Shown here: positions 42,276-50,610 of the stretch, piece after piece
Numbering within the stretch: the stretch's first letter is position 1
How the letters are laid out: the number at the start of each line of letters is the position of its first letter
DNA from: UBA8389 sp942493385
GTDB taxonomy: Bacteria; Bacteroidota; Bacteroidia; Bacteroidales; UBA1402
Assembly: GCA_942493385.1 (NCBI GenBank)
Contig: OW818699.1
Coordinates: 1,116,001 to 1,180,000 of the forward strand
Direction of reading: 5' to 3'
Length of the DNA: 64,000 nucleotides
Position numbers and translations under genes: made by a program
The notes under the pieces: generated by a model
The model's database searches: none
Seen by the model: only the letters and a program-made list of their open reading frames with translations
Told to the model about the DNA's origin: nothing

Positions 42276-43331
42276 ATGAATATGAAACGATTTATTGTTT
42301 CATTGCTTTGCTTTGCAGCGCTCCAAGCCTTTGCGAATCCATTGGTTCCACCACCTCCAGCTGCCATTTCTGAACTGTATTTTGACTCAACGGGAAAGTG
42401 GTTCTTGGAGTTGGAGCTTTTCCAGCCAATTGACACTGTCCGAATTATCACCAATTCAGGTGAGGCTTTTTTTCTAACAAAAAAATCGTACGAAAATCGC
42501 TTTGTCGTTATTACCTGCGATAGTGTGAACAATCATTCACTGACTATCAATAAAGCAAACGATTGCCTGAAAGTTTTTACGAGCTCTTCTACCACAAGTC
42601 CTTTATGGTTAGAAAAAGATAGCATGTTGATAGGTAAACAAGCTGGGTCAGTTATTGACTCCATACCGCAGGGTTGTTCCATCATCAAGAATTGGTGGAA
42701 AAAAAATAGTTCTCTGGACCGCTCTCCAACTCTTGGCATGTCGAATGACGAGGTTGGGGCTACTGCTACCATTTACGGGCACTTTTATCAATTGGGCCCC
42801 GTTTTAGAATCCTATAATGAAAAGTTGTTTTATTTCACGGATCGATTCATCATGCCCGTCGAACTTGGCGAGGTTGGTTTTCCAATCAACAAGAACCAGA
42901 ATTACACAGCAAAAGTCTGGGCAAAGCGCTATTCGATCGTTAATCTATTTATATACAACTATCCGGTAAGTGATATTTATCAGATGAATTTCATTAAGAA
43001 TGATTTTACTGTTTACCCAGGCGATAGTATTCGCGTGGATTTCACCATGGCTACATCACTAAAATTGCCTGCACGACAGAAAGCTTTCTTCTCGAATTAT
43101 CCGAACCCTGCGAATAATCATACTAGTTTTGTATTTGACATGCCAATGTTTAAGTTCGAAAGGGTTTATATTAAAATCCATTCAATGGATGGAAAATTGG
43201 TGCAAACGATTCAGCCAAAATCCTCTAACTATGATTTTGATTGCAGTGACATGAATCCTGGAACCTACATTTGTAAAATGGAATATTCGGGTGTGACGGT
43301 TGCAACTACAAAATTGCTGATAGTTAGATGA
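42276..43331 (+). CDS. Secreted protein of unknown function with T9SS C-terminal domain
   Basis: The start is the ATG at 42276 (another in-frame at 42282), giving 351 residues. A signal peptide ends at QAFA. The body has no family I recognise: a beta-rich first half with ELYFDSTGKWFLELELFQPI and TVRIITNSGEAFFLTKKSY, then a segment with VELGEVGFPINKNQNYTAKV and YPGDSIRVDFTMA. The last 75 residues form a T9SS type A sorting domain (NYPNPANNHTSFVFDMPMF, then DMNPGTYICKM). The protein is thus probably exported across the outer membrane. Its TGA overlaps the ATG of the next gene by four bases (ATGA), so the two are translationally coupled and probably work together. Confidence 0.75.
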   Translation: MNMKRFIVSLLCFAALQAFANPLVPPPPAAISELYFDSTGKWFLELELFQPIDTVRIITNSGEAFFLTKKSYENRFVVITCDSVNNHSLTINKANDCLKVFTSSSTTSPLWLEKDSMLIGKQAGSVIDSIPQGCSIIKNWWKKNSSLDRSPTLGMSNDEVGATATIYGHFYQLGPVLESYNEKLFYFTDRFIMPVELGEVGFPINKNQNYTAKVWAKRYSIVNLFIYNYPVSDIYQMNFIKNDFTVYPGDSIRVDFTMATSLKLPARQKAFFSNYPNPANNHTSFVFDMPMFKFERVYIKIHSMDGKLVQTIQPKSSNYDFDCSDMNPGTYICKMEYSGVTVATTKLLIVR

Positions 43332-43906
43332 GTATGCTTAATGCCGTTCGAATTTTAATGCTGTCAGGACTTTTTCTTACTTGTGCCTTATCTCTCCGTT
43401 CCCAAAATCAACTCAAATTTGATGAGGAATATCTCACCTTTGAGCTTAGTCGGAATGTGTTTAAGGTGAGCGGAGTATATATTTTTAGTGCCAAGGATAG
43501 CATCGAACATCCCATTCTTTACCCTTTCCCCGTAGATACGATTTATGGTACAGCCTTTGGAATTTTTGTGAAGGATGTCAAAAAAGGAAAGGATCTTCCT
43601 TTTATTTTGGCAAAGGATGGCTCTAGTATTCGGTTTCGTGCCAATGTATCGGGTTCATCACAACTTCTTATCGGCTATAGTCAAGTGTTGGAATCCAATT
43701 GTGCCAAATACATTCTGACTACCACTCAAAATTGGAACAATCCCCTGAAGAATGCCGATTACCAACTGGTGGTCGATTCTGGAATCGTGATAACCTCCTT
43801 TTCCATGGAACCTCAGAAGAAAATTGTGCAAGGAGGAAAAACGGTGTATTTCTGGCAAAAGAAAAACTTCATGCCGATTTCTGATTTTGAGGTTCATTTC
43901 AAATAA
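43328..43906 (+). CDS. Secreted protein of unknown function, coupled to the upstream T9SS substrate
   Basis: The 192-residue protein has a signal peptide (MLNAVRILMLSGLFLTCALS, ending LRSQ). The rest appears as one beta-sandwich, with LKFDEEYLTFELSRNVFKVSGVY cut into strands, IEHPILYPFPVDTIYG in the middle and GSSQLLIGYSQVLESN later. No T9SS domain, lipobox or transmembrane segment follows, so it is probably periplasmic. It could be a periplasmic partner or chaperone of the T9SS substrate just upstream, whose gene it overlaps by four bases, but that is inference from gene order only. No family was recognised. Confidence 0.7.
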   Translation: MSMLNAVRILMLSGLFLTCALSLRSQNQLKFDEEYLTFELSRNVFKVSGVYIFSAKDSIEHPILYPFPVDTIYGTAFGIFVKDVKKGKDLPFILAKDGSSIRFRANVSGSSQLLIGYSQVLESNCAKYILTTTQNWNNPLKNADYQLVVDSGIVITSFSMEPQKKIVQGGKTVYFWQKKNFMPISDFEVHFK

Positions 43907-43910
43907 GGCA

Positions 43911-43940
43911 CAAAAAAAGCCCCGAAGTAAACTTCAGAGC
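43911..43940 (-). terminator. Intrinsic terminator of rpmE2
   Basis: On the minus strand an 8-bp stem with G-U pairs (43940-43933 with 43926-43919) and a six-base loop is followed by seven T residues (complement of 43912-43918). It lies 27 bp after the rpmE2 stop and only a few bases from the convergent gene end at 43906. Confidence 0.75.
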
Positions 43941-43966
43941 TCTCATACTATTTTTAGAAACCCAGC

Positions 43967-44221
43967 TTATTTCTTGCTGCGATCTCCGTAACGATTCATG
44001 AACTTGTCCACGCGACCGGCTGTATCGACCAATTTGGACTTACCGGTGTAGAACGGGTGGGAGGAGGAAGAAATTTCCAACTTGATGACAGGGAAAGTTT
44101 CGCCTTCGAATTCAATCGTTTCTTTGGTGTTGATGCAAGAACGCGAAATGAACGTATCGCCGTTGGACATATCCTTGAATGCTACCGGGCGATAGTTTTC
44201 GGGATGCAAATTTTTTTTCAT
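43967..44221 (-). CDS. rpmE2: Ribosomal protein bL31, type B
   Basis: The start at 44221 (MKKNLHPENYRPVAFKDMSN) gives 84 residues, the normal length. This is the large-subunit protein bL31. The CxxC zinc-binding cysteines of type A are absent; a single Cys lies in SRSCINT, so this is the zinc-free type B. The SSSHPFYTGKSKLVDTAGRV segment is conserved. Type B is often the paralogue used when zinc is scarce, but in many Bacteroidetes it is the only copy, so zinc control cannot be assumed. It forms a single-gene unit with its own promoter-like element and terminator. Confidence 0.96.
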   Translation of the reverse strand: MKKNLHPENYRPVAFKDMSNGDTFISRSCINTKETIEFEGETFPVIKLEISSSSHPFYTGKSKLVDTAGRVDKFMNRYGDRSKK

Positions 44222-44273
44222 AACTGTATGTCGTTTTTTTGTTTGTACGAAGCGGTAAATTCGTAATGGCCTG

Positions 44274-44303
44274 CAAAAGTAGATAATTTCCATGAAACAC
44301 AAA
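44274..44303 (-). promoter_or_regulatory. Putative promoter of rpmE2
   Basis: On the minus strand TTTG (44303-44300) is followed after 18 bp by TACTTTTG (44281-44274), a good fit to the Bacteroidetes consensus. The leader before the ATG at 44221 would be about 46 bases. Confidence 0.65.
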
Positions 44304-44363
44304 ACAAAACCCAAATAAATCTTCAAAAAAGTTCGAAACCTATGTTTTTTCGGCTAAAATGAC

Positions 44364-44371
44364 TAATTTTG
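44364..44371 (+). promoter_or_regulatory. Putative -7 promoter element of fbaA
   Basis: TAATTTTG matches TAnnTTTG and ends 51 bp before the fbaA ATG. A T-rich run at 44345-44350 lies in the -33 region without an exact TTTG. The expected leader is about 44 bases. Confidence 0.5.
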
Positions 44372-44421
44372 CACCGCATTAAAGAACGAATCAGTCTATT
44401 CACATATAATAAATAGGTAAA

Positions 44422-45417
44422 ATGGTAAGTTACAAAGAGTTAGGTCTTGTCAACTCCAAGGAGTTATTCAAGAAAGCGTTTGAAGGCAAATATGCCATTG
44501 CTGCGTTTAATTTTAACAATCTGGAGCAGTTGCAGGCCATCATTCAGGCTGCTGCTGAAGCCAAATCCCCAGTGATTCTGCAGGTTTCAAGCGGCGCCCG
44601 CAAATATGCCAATTCAACTTTGCTGCGTTTCATGGCTCAAGGAGCTGTTGAATACGCCAAAGAATTGGGACTTGACGCACCCAAGATTGTATTGCACCTT
44701 GACCACGGTGATTCCTTTGATCTTTGCAAAGATTGCATCGACAGTGGTTTCTCTTCCGTGATGATCGATGGTTCACACCTTCCGTACGAAGACAACATCG
44801 CCCTCACCAAAAAAGTAGTTGAATACGCACACGCCCACGACGTTTCTGTTGAAGGTGAACTTGGCGTATTGGCCGGTGTGGAAGATGAAGTTTCCGCCGA
44901 ACACCATACCTACACCCAGCCTGAAGAAGTCATTGACTTTGTTACCCGCTCCGGTGTGGATTCACTGGCTATTTCCATTGGGACTTCACACGGTGCCAAC
45001 AAATTCACTCCCGATCAATGCACCCGCGATGCCAACGGTGTATTGATTCCGCCTCCTTTGCGTTTCGACATCCTCGAAGAAATCGAAAAGCAGATCCCCG
45101 GATTCCCCATCGTACTTCACGGATCTTCTTCCGTACCCCAGGATTTGATTGCCAAAATCAATCAATATGGTGGCCAGATGAAAGATTCCATCGGTATTCC
45201 TGAAGCCGAACTTCGTCATGCTGCAACTTCCGCAGTTTGCAAAATCAATATTGACTCCGACGGACGCATAGCCATGACAGCAGCCATCCGCGAATTCTTG
45301 GCAACACAACCAGAGAAATTTGACCCACGTCAGTATCTCGCTCCGGCTCGTGAAGCACTGAAAAAACTGTATGTCCACAAGTTGATCAACGTGTTGGGCA
45401 GCGCAGGAAAAGTTTAA
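44422..45417 (+). CDS. fbaA: Class II fructose-bisphosphate aldolase
   Basis: A 331-residue cytoplasmic zinc enzyme that cleaves fructose 1,6-bisphosphate to dihydroxyacetone phosphate and glyceraldehyde 3-phosphate in glycolysis and runs in reverse for gluconeogenesis. Class II features: AFNFNNLEQLQAI near residue 28, LHLDHGDSFDLC (metal His and catalytic Asp, about 92-103), VEGELGVLAGVEDEV, the SIGTSHGANKF phosphate and metal site, and VLHGSSSVPQ (another metal His). The sequence resembles the longer Bacteroidetes/class IIB type. It stands alone, with a promoter-like element upstream and a terminator directly after the stop. Confidence 0.96.
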   Translation: MVSYKELGLVNSKELFKKAFEGKYAIAAFNFNNLEQLQAIIQAAAEAKSPVILQVSSGARKYANSTLLRFMAQGAVEYAKELGLDAPKIVLHLDHGDSFDLCKDCIDSGFSSVMIDGSHLPYEDNIALTKKVVEYAHAHDVSVEGELGVLAGVEDEVSAEHHTYTQPEEVIDFVTRSGVDSLAISIGTSHGANKFTPDQCTRDANGVLIPPPLRFDILEEIEKQIPGFPIVLHGSSSVPQDLIAKINQYGGQMKDSIGIPEAELRHAATSAVCKINIDSDGRIAMTAAIREFLATQPEKFDPRQYLAPAREALKKLYVHKLINVLGSAGKV

Positions 45418-45430
45418 GACTCTAAAGAAA

Positions 45431-45468
45431 ACAGACTGTATTCGAACAAGAATGCAGTCTGTTTTTAG
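45431..45468 (+). terminator. Intrinsic terminator of fbaA
   Basis: A 13-bp stem with one G-U pair (45431-45443 with 45450-45462), a six-base loop and a T-rich tail lie 13 bp after the fbaA stop. Confidence 0.85.
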
Positions 45469-45480
45469 TTTTACCATATC

Positions 45481-45570
45481 GTTGACACCGCAAGGGTCAA
45501 CATGTTTCCACGGCCTTTGGAAACAAATAAACACACACAAGAAAACTCCGGCGTACAGAAGCGCTTTCTG
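45481..45570 (+). other. Three small hairpins upstream of the nuo operon
   Basis: Hairpin 1 (45481-45501) pairs gttgac with gtcaac plus cc with gg around a GCAA tetraloop. Hairpin 2 (45504-45524) has a 7-bp stem and seven-base loop. Hairpin 3 (45556-45570) has a 5-bp stem. None has a T tract, so they do not look like terminators. They lie in the 224-bp space before nuoA; whether they are in the nuo leader depends on an unknown transcription start. No known riboswitch class was recognised. Confidence 0.4.
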
Positions 45571-45641
45571 CACGAGGGGTTTATTTTGTTGTCACACAAC
45601 GGAACCTGAATTTAAACAATAAAAAATAAATATTTAACTGT

Positions 45642-45992
45642 ATGGATAACGCCTATTTTTTGGTAGTGCTGCTCACCGGTATTGTGCTGGTAATTGCTGG
45701 ACTCGGCGTCGCACTTCTGATTGCGCCCAAGTCCAACAACCCGCAGAAACGGGAAGCATACGAGTCGGGGATACCTACCCGTGGTACTTCCTGGATGCAG
45801 TTTAAGGTGGGTTACTACCTGTATGCCATCCTGTACCTGATGTTCGCCGTAGAAACTGTTTTTTTGTTTCCTTGGGCAACGGTGGTTCGTGATTTGGGTA
45901 TGCCAGGTTTGGTTAGCATCACCTTCTTTTTAGTCATTTTGGTTCTGGGCCTTGCGTATGCCTGGAAGAAAGGAGCTTTGGAATGGAAGTAA
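45642..45992 (+). CDS. nuoA: NADH-quinone oxidoreductase subunit A
   Basis: A 116-residue inner-membrane protein with three transmembrane helices (about 4-28, 60-80, 88-108). The conserved loop AYESGIPTRGTSWMQF lies between the first two, in place of the usual YECGxxP. It is part of the membrane arm of Complex I at the junction with the peripheral arm. It starts the ten-gene operon, and its end overlaps nuoB by 10 bp. Confidence 0.96.
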   Translation: MDNAYFLVVLLTGIVLVIAGLGVALLIAPKSNNPQKREAYESGIPTRGTSWMQFKVGYYLYAILYLMFAVETVFLFPWATVVRDLGMPGLVSITFFLVILVLGLAYAWKKGALEWK

Positions 45993-46555
45993 AAAATATC
46001 AAGATCAAAGGTATTCCGAACGAAGAGTTCAAGGAAAACGAATACCTCGACACCTATTTGGAGGAACTTCGTGCCAACGGAGTCAATGTAGCTGTCGGCG
46101 TACTGGACGACATCATCAACTGGGGACGCTCCAACTCCCTTTGGCCACTGACATTTGCCACCAGCTGTTGCGGTATCGAATTCATGGCCGTAGGTGCAGC
46201 GCGTTACGACTTCGCCCGTTTCGGCTTTGAAGTAACTCGTAACAGTCCCCGTCAGGCCGACGTAGTTATTGTAGCCGGTACCATCGTGAACAAGATGGCT
46301 CCCATCCTCAAACGCCTCTATGACCAAATGGCCGAACCCAAATATGTTATCGCCATGGGCAGTTGCGCCATCTCCGGCGGACCGTTCTGCAAATCGTACC
46401 ACGTTGTGAACGGTGTGGACAAAATCATACCGGTTGACGTGTTCGTACCCGGTTGCCCACCGCGTCCCGAAGCATTGCTTTACGGCATGATGCAGTTGCA
46501 ACGCAAGGTGAAACTCGAACGTTTCCTGTTCAATTCCAAATCGAAAACCAAGTAA
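45983..46555 (+). CDS. nuoB: NADH-quinone oxidoreductase subunit B
   Basis: A 190-residue peripheral-arm subunit that carries the terminal iron-sulfur cluster N2, which hands electrons to quinone. The cluster cysteines are visible in ATSCCGIEFMA (about 60-70), MGSCAISGGPF and VPGCPPRPEALLYG. The start ATG overlaps the end of nuoA by 10 bp, and nuoCD begins 7 bp downstream. Length and motifs are normal. Confidence 0.97.
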   Translation: MEVKNIKIKGIPNEEFKENEYLDTYLEELRANGVNVAVGVLDDIINWGRSNSLWPLTFATSCCGIEFMAVGAARYDFARFGFEVTRNSPRQADVVIVAGTIVNKMAPILKRLYDQMAEPKYVIAMGSCAISGGPFCKSYHVVNGVDKIIPVDVFVPGCPPRPEALLYGMMQLQRKVKLERFLFNSKSKTK

Positions 46556-46562
46556 TCAGCCG

Positions 46563-48176
46563 ATGGAAACTATCAAAGATATCATTCTGGCAAAAGTTCC
46601 TGCTGCCCTGATCGAAGAAAAACAATTTCTCACCATCACCGTTCTTCCTGCTGAACTCAGGATCTTGGCCAAAACCGTACGTGCAGAAGGTTTCGACTAC
46701 CTCATTCACCTGACTGGTGTGGATTACGGCGAAGCACTCGGTGTGGTTTACCTCGTTGGCAAGTCCACCGACATGAACACCATGATCGTGTTGAAAACTT
46801 CCACCGAAGACCGTGAAAAGCCTTTTCTTCCTACTGTCTCCGATATTTGGGGTTCAGCCGAGTTGAACGAACGCGAGGTTTATGGATTCTTCGGAATCGT
46901 CTTCATCGACCATCCCGATATGCGTCACATTTTCTTGACGGAACGCTGGAAAGGTTTTCCCTTCCGTAAGGATTACGACAACACGCCGAACGAACTGGAC
47001 GTCAAGAGCTATCAAATGCCCGAATACAGCTCGCGCTGGATTCAAGGCAAAAACGGCCCGGAAGAACGTCGCTACCTCACCTTCGAGGAAGACGACTATG
47101 TGTTGAATATCGGCCCGCAACACCCTGCCACACACGGGGTTCTGCATTTTCGTACCGCTCTCGACGGTGAAATCATAAAAAAAATCGACGTGAATTGCGG
47201 TTACATCCACCGTGGTGTTGAAAAGCTCAGCGAAGATTTGACGTATCCGCAAATATTGCATTTCACCGACCGTCTCGACTATTTGTCCTCGCACATCAAC
47301 CGTCATGGACTTTGCATGTGCGTGGAAAAAGCCGCCGGCATCGAAGTCCCCGAACGTGCCCAGTACATCCGCACCATCATGGATGAACTCACGCGTATTG
47401 CTTCGCACTTGTTGTCGTGGGCGTGTATCTGCATGGACATGGGAGCGCTCACCGCCTTTATATATGGCATGCGTGATCGTGAAAAAATCCTGGACATTTT
47501 CGAAGCAACTTGTGGCGGACGCCTTATCACCAACTACAACGTCATCGGTGGTGTCATGGCCGACCTGCATCCGGACTTCCAAAAGGATGTCAAGGCGTTC
47601 ATCGTTTTGATGCGCAAGAACCTGAAAGAATACCACACCCTCTATACCGGCAACATCATTGCCCGTCAACGCATGATCGGCGTTGGTCCGCTCACGAACG
47701 AAATGGCAGTATCCTACGCCGTGACTGGCCCGGTTGGCCGTGGTTCAGGGTTCAGCTGTGACCTCCGTAAGATTGCGCCTTATGCGGCTTACGATAAGGT
47801 TGAGTTTAAGGAAATTGTTCGTACCGAAGGGGATTCCATGGCTCGTTACCTGAACCGTCTGGATGAAATCGTTGAATCGCTCAGCATCATCGAGCAGCTC
47901 ATCGATAGCATTCCGGAAGGCGAATTCTGTGCCAAGACGAAGGCCATCATCAAGCTGCCAGAAGGCGAGTACTACCAGCGTGTGGAAGCGGCTCGTGGTG
48001 AATTCGGCGTCTATATCCTGAGCAAGGGTGACAAGACTCCGTACCGTCTCAAGTTCCGTTCACCGTCCATGACGCTTGTTTCCATTATGGACAAGGTTTG
48101 CCACGGTGGTAAGATTTCTGACTTGGTGACCATCGGTGGTTCTATGGATTACGTTATTCCCGACATTGACAGATAA
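46563..48176 (+). CDS. nuoCD: NADH-quinone oxidoreductase fused subunit C/D
   Basis: The 537-residue protein joins NuoC (about 1-145, ending ERWKGFPFRKDYD) and NuoD (about 175-537). NuoD features are NIGPQHPATHGVLHF (about 181-195), GYIHRGVEKLSEDLTYPQ and the C-terminal DKVCHGGKISDLVTIGGSMD. NuoD forms the quinone site with NuoB. C-D fusion is usual in Bacteroidetes and in enterobacteria. It is followed 20 bp later by nuoH. Confidence 0.97.
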   Translation: METIKDIILAKVPAALIEEKQFLTITVLPAELRILAKTVRAEGFDYLIHLTGVDYGEALGVVYLVGKSTDMNTMIVLKTSTEDREKPFLPTVSDIWGSAELNEREVYGFFGIVFIDHPDMRHIFLTERWKGFPFRKDYDNTPNELDVKSYQMPEYSSRWIQGKNGPEERRYLTFEEDDYVLNIGPQHPATHGVLHFRTALDGEIIKKIDVNCGYIHRGVEKLSEDLTYPQILHFTDRLDYLSSHINRHGLCMCVEKAAGIEVPERAQYIRTIMDELTRIASHLLSWACICMDMGALTAFIYGMRDREKILDIFEATCGGRLITNYNVIGGVMADLHPDFQKDVKAFIVLMRKNLKEYHTLYTGNIIARQRMIGVGPLTNEMAVSYAVTGPVGRGSGFSCDLRKIAPYAAYDKVEFKEIVRTEGDSMARYLNRLDEIVESLSIIEQLIDSIPEGEFCAKTKAIIKLPEGEYYQRVEAARGEFGVYILSKGDKTPYRLKFRSPSMTLVSIMDKVCHGGKISDLVTIGGSMDYVIPDIDR

Positions 48177-48196
48177 TAATATTAAAATTGAATAGT

Positions 48197-49273
48197 ATGT
48201 TTGATTTTTCGACGGTAACCAGTTGGTTCGATCAGCTCCTTCGAGGCGCAATGCCTGAATTCTGGGCACTGACCATCGAATTTGTACTGGTGGGAGTCCT
48301 TTTATTGACTTTGTACGCGGTACTCGCGTTGATCCTCATTTATTTTGAGCGCAAAATCTGTGCCGCCTTCCAATGCCGCATCGGCCCAAACCGAGTTGGT
48401 ATCTGGGGTGTTTTCCAGAGTGTTGCCGACATGATCAAGATTTTGCTGAAGGAAATCATTCCGATCAACCACACCGACAAGCTCTTGTTTTACATGGCCC
48501 CGTTCTTTGTGATCGCCGCCTCGTTCATGACTTTCGGCGCCATACCCTTCGGTAAAGGTTTGCAAGCGTTCGATTTCAACATCGGTATCTTTTACCTGCT
48601 GGCGGTTTCCTCACTCGGGGTCATCGGTATTTTGCTGGCAGGTTGGTCTTCCAACAACAAGTATTCCATGATCGGTGCCATGCGAAGCGGAGCCCAGCTC
48701 ATCAGCTACGAACTGTCCGCTGGTTTGTCCATGCTCACCGTCGTAGTTTTAGCCGGAACGATGCAGCTTTCTGAACTCATCAACAACCAGCAAAACACCT
48801 GGTACCTGTTTCAGGGCCACATATCCACAGCCATCGCCTTTATTGTCTATCTGATAGCCGGTCATGCTGAAACCAATCGTGGACCTTTCGACTTGCCTGA
48901 AGCCGAATCGGAACTCACCGCAGGTTACCATACGGAGTATTCCGGTATCCAATTCGGTTTCTATTACCTGGCCGAATACATGAACATGTTTGTCATCGCA
49001 GCCATTGCAACTACGGTGTTCCTGGGCGGTTGGATGCCTTTCCACATCACCGGTTTCGACGGTTTCAACACCATCATGGATTACATTCCTTCACCAATCT
49101 GGTTCTTCGCCAAGGCATTTGCACTGATGTTCCTCAGCCTTTGGGTGCGTTGGACCTTCCCACGTCTCCGTATTGACCAATTGTTGAACCTCGAGTGGAA
49201 GTATTTGCTGCCCATCAACATGGTGAATCTGATGCTGATGGTTGTATTGGTGCTTTTAGGTTGGGTTTTATAA
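48197..49273 (+). CDS. nuoH: NADH-quinone oxidoreductase subunit H
   Basis: The start is the ATG at 48197, giving 358 residues and eight or so transmembrane helices. Typical motifs are YFERKICAAFQCRIGPNRVG (about 45-64), the acidic loop GPFDLPEAESELTAGYHTEYSG and the terminal LRIDQLLNLEWKYLLPIN. NuoH links the quinone chamber to the membrane arm. It sits between nuoCD and nuoI as expected. Confidence 0.97.
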   Translation: MFDFSTVTSWFDQLLRGAMPEFWALTIEFVLVGVLLLTLYAVLALILIYFERKICAAFQCRIGPNRVGIWGVFQSVADMIKILLKEIIPINHTDKLLFYMAPFFVIAASFMTFGAIPFGKGLQAFDFNIGIFYLLAVSSLGVIGILLAGWSSNNKYSMIGAMRSGAQLISYELSAGLSMLTVVVLAGTMQLSELINNQQNTWYLFQGHISTAIAFIVYLIAGHAETNRGPFDLPEAESELTAGYHTEYSGIQFGFYYLAEYMNMFVIAAIATTVFLGGWMPFHITGFDGFNTIMDYIPSPIWFFAKAFALMFLSLWVRWTFPRLRIDQLLNLEWKYLLPINMVNLMLMVVLVLLGWVL

Positions 49274-49296
49274 ACGAATAAGAAAGAAACATTCCT

Positions 49297-49776
49297 ATGA
49301 ATTCAATATTCCATTATGTGTCCGGCATCCTGAAGGGAATTTATTCCTTGGCTTCAGGCATGGTCGTCACGATGAAAGAGTTCTTCACCAAAAAGGTGAC
49401 GGAACAGTATCCGGAAAACAGAGCAACCCTACACATCTCCGAGCGTTTTCGCGGAGAGTTGGTGATGCCACACGATGCCAACAACGAACACGCTTGTACG
49501 GCATGTGGCATTTGCCAGATGAATTGCCCGAACGGTACCATCCAAGTCATTTCCAAAATGATCGAACCGACCGAAGAAGGCGGCAGACCTAAAAAAGCGC
49601 TCGACACTTACATTTATGACTTGGGCATGTGCACCTTCTGCAACCTTTGCGTCATTACCTGTCCGTCGGATGCCATCAAATTTGAGAACACCTTCGAAAA
49701 CTCCCTGTTTACCCGCGACAAACTCATTCAGACGCTGAACAAGGAAGGATCCAAACTGAGAGAAAAAATAAAATAA
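49297..49776 (+). CDS. nuoI: NADH-quinone oxidoreductase subunit I
   Basis: A 159-residue ferredoxin-like subunit with two [4Fe-4S] sites: CTACGICQMNCP (about 67-78) and CTFCNLCVITCP (about 108-119). It carries electrons towards cluster N2 in NuoB. With no NuoE/F/G, it is a likely electron entry side, perhaps from ferredoxin or an unknown module (inference). nuoJ begins 3 bp downstream. Confidence 0.96.
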   Translation: MNSIFHYVSGILKGIYSLASGMVVTMKEFFTKKVTEQYPENRATLHISERFRGELVMPHDANNEHACTACGICQMNCPNGTIQVISKMIEPTEEGGRPKKALDTYIYDLGMCTFCNLCVITCPSDAIKFENTFENSLFTRDKLIQTLNKEGSKLREKIK

Positions 49777-49779
49777 GCT

Positions 49780-50283
49780 ATGGTAGAACAGATAATATTT
49801 TACGTCCTGGCGATCATGATCGTCGCCTTCTCGATTCTATCGGTTACTTCGAGAAGAATCCTGCGCGCAGCCACGTACCTGCTTTTCGTTTTGATCGGCA
49901 CCGCCGGATTGTACCTGATGTTAGGCTACCAGTTTTTGGCTGCCGTTCAGATTGCGGTCTACGCCGGTGGCATCATGGTGTTGTACATTTTCTCCATCCT
50001 GCTCACCAGCCATGCGGGTGACAAAGCGGAACGCGTTTCCTGGAAACGGCAAGTACCTGCCATCGGTGCAGCGACCGTCGGTCTGGCCTTTTGTGCACAC
50101 ATCATTTATTACAACATCAAGCGCGTGGCAGACCTTGACTTGTTCAACGCACCAACCATGCAGCAAATCGGTACCAACCTGATGGGAACCAGCAAGAACC
50201 AGTATGTACTTCCGTTCGAAGCCATTTCCATTCTGCTACTCGCATGTATTGTCGGTGCCATCATGATTGCCCGTAAACGCTAA
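49780..50283 (+). CDS. nuoJ: NADH-quinone oxidoreductase subunit J
   Basis: A 167-residue membrane subunit with five hydrophobic segments. The GYQFLAAVQIAVYAGGIMVL stretch (about 48-67) is the conserved helix of NuoJ that takes part in conformational coupling. It lies between nuoI and nuoK, 3 bp after nuoI. Confidence 0.95.
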   Translation: MVEQIIFYVLAIMIVAFSILSVTSRRILRAATYLLFVLIGTAGLYLMLGYQFLAAVQIAVYAGGIMVLYIFSILLTSHAGDKAERVSWKRQVPAIGAATVGLAFCAHIIYYNIKRVADLDLFNAPTMQQIGTNLMGTSKNQYVLPFEAISILLLACIVGAIMIARKR

Positions 50284-50295
50284 AAAATCAGAATT

Positions 50296-50610
50296 ATGAC
50301 TACTATACCTTTAGAAGCCTACTTAGTCATCAGCACGCTGATGTTTTTCACTGGGGTGTATGGATTTCTGGCTCGCCGGAACATGCTGACCATCCTCATG
50401 TCGCTCGAACTCATGCTGAATGCCGCAGACATCAACTTTGCCGCCTTCAACCGTTACCTCTACCCCGGACAACAGGATGGGATGTTCTTCACGCTCTTCG
50501 CCATCGGTATTGCAGCTGCCGAAACGGCTGTTGCAATTGCCATTATCATTAATATTTACCGAAACCTGACGAACATTAGTGTCGACGAGGTTAATAAAAT
50601 GAAGTTCTGA
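50296..50610 (+). CDS. nuoK: NADH-quinone oxidoreductase subunit K
   Basis: A 104-residue MrpC-like subunit with three transmembrane helices. Conserved Glu residues lie in LMSLELMLNAADINF (second helix) and in AAAETAVAIAIII (third helix), as needed for proton transfer. Its stop shares a base with the nuoL start. Confidence 0.96.
   Translation: MTTIPLEAYLVISTLMFFTGVYGFLARRNMLTILMSLELMLNAADINFAAFNRYLYPGQQDGMFFTLFAIGIAAAETAVAIAIIINIYRNLTNISVDEVNKMKF

Noticed and set aside
45470..45641. tRNA or known riboswitch in the spacer before nuoA
   Set aside because: No cloverleaf, T-loop sequence or conserved riboswitch core was seen; only small separate hairpins are present.
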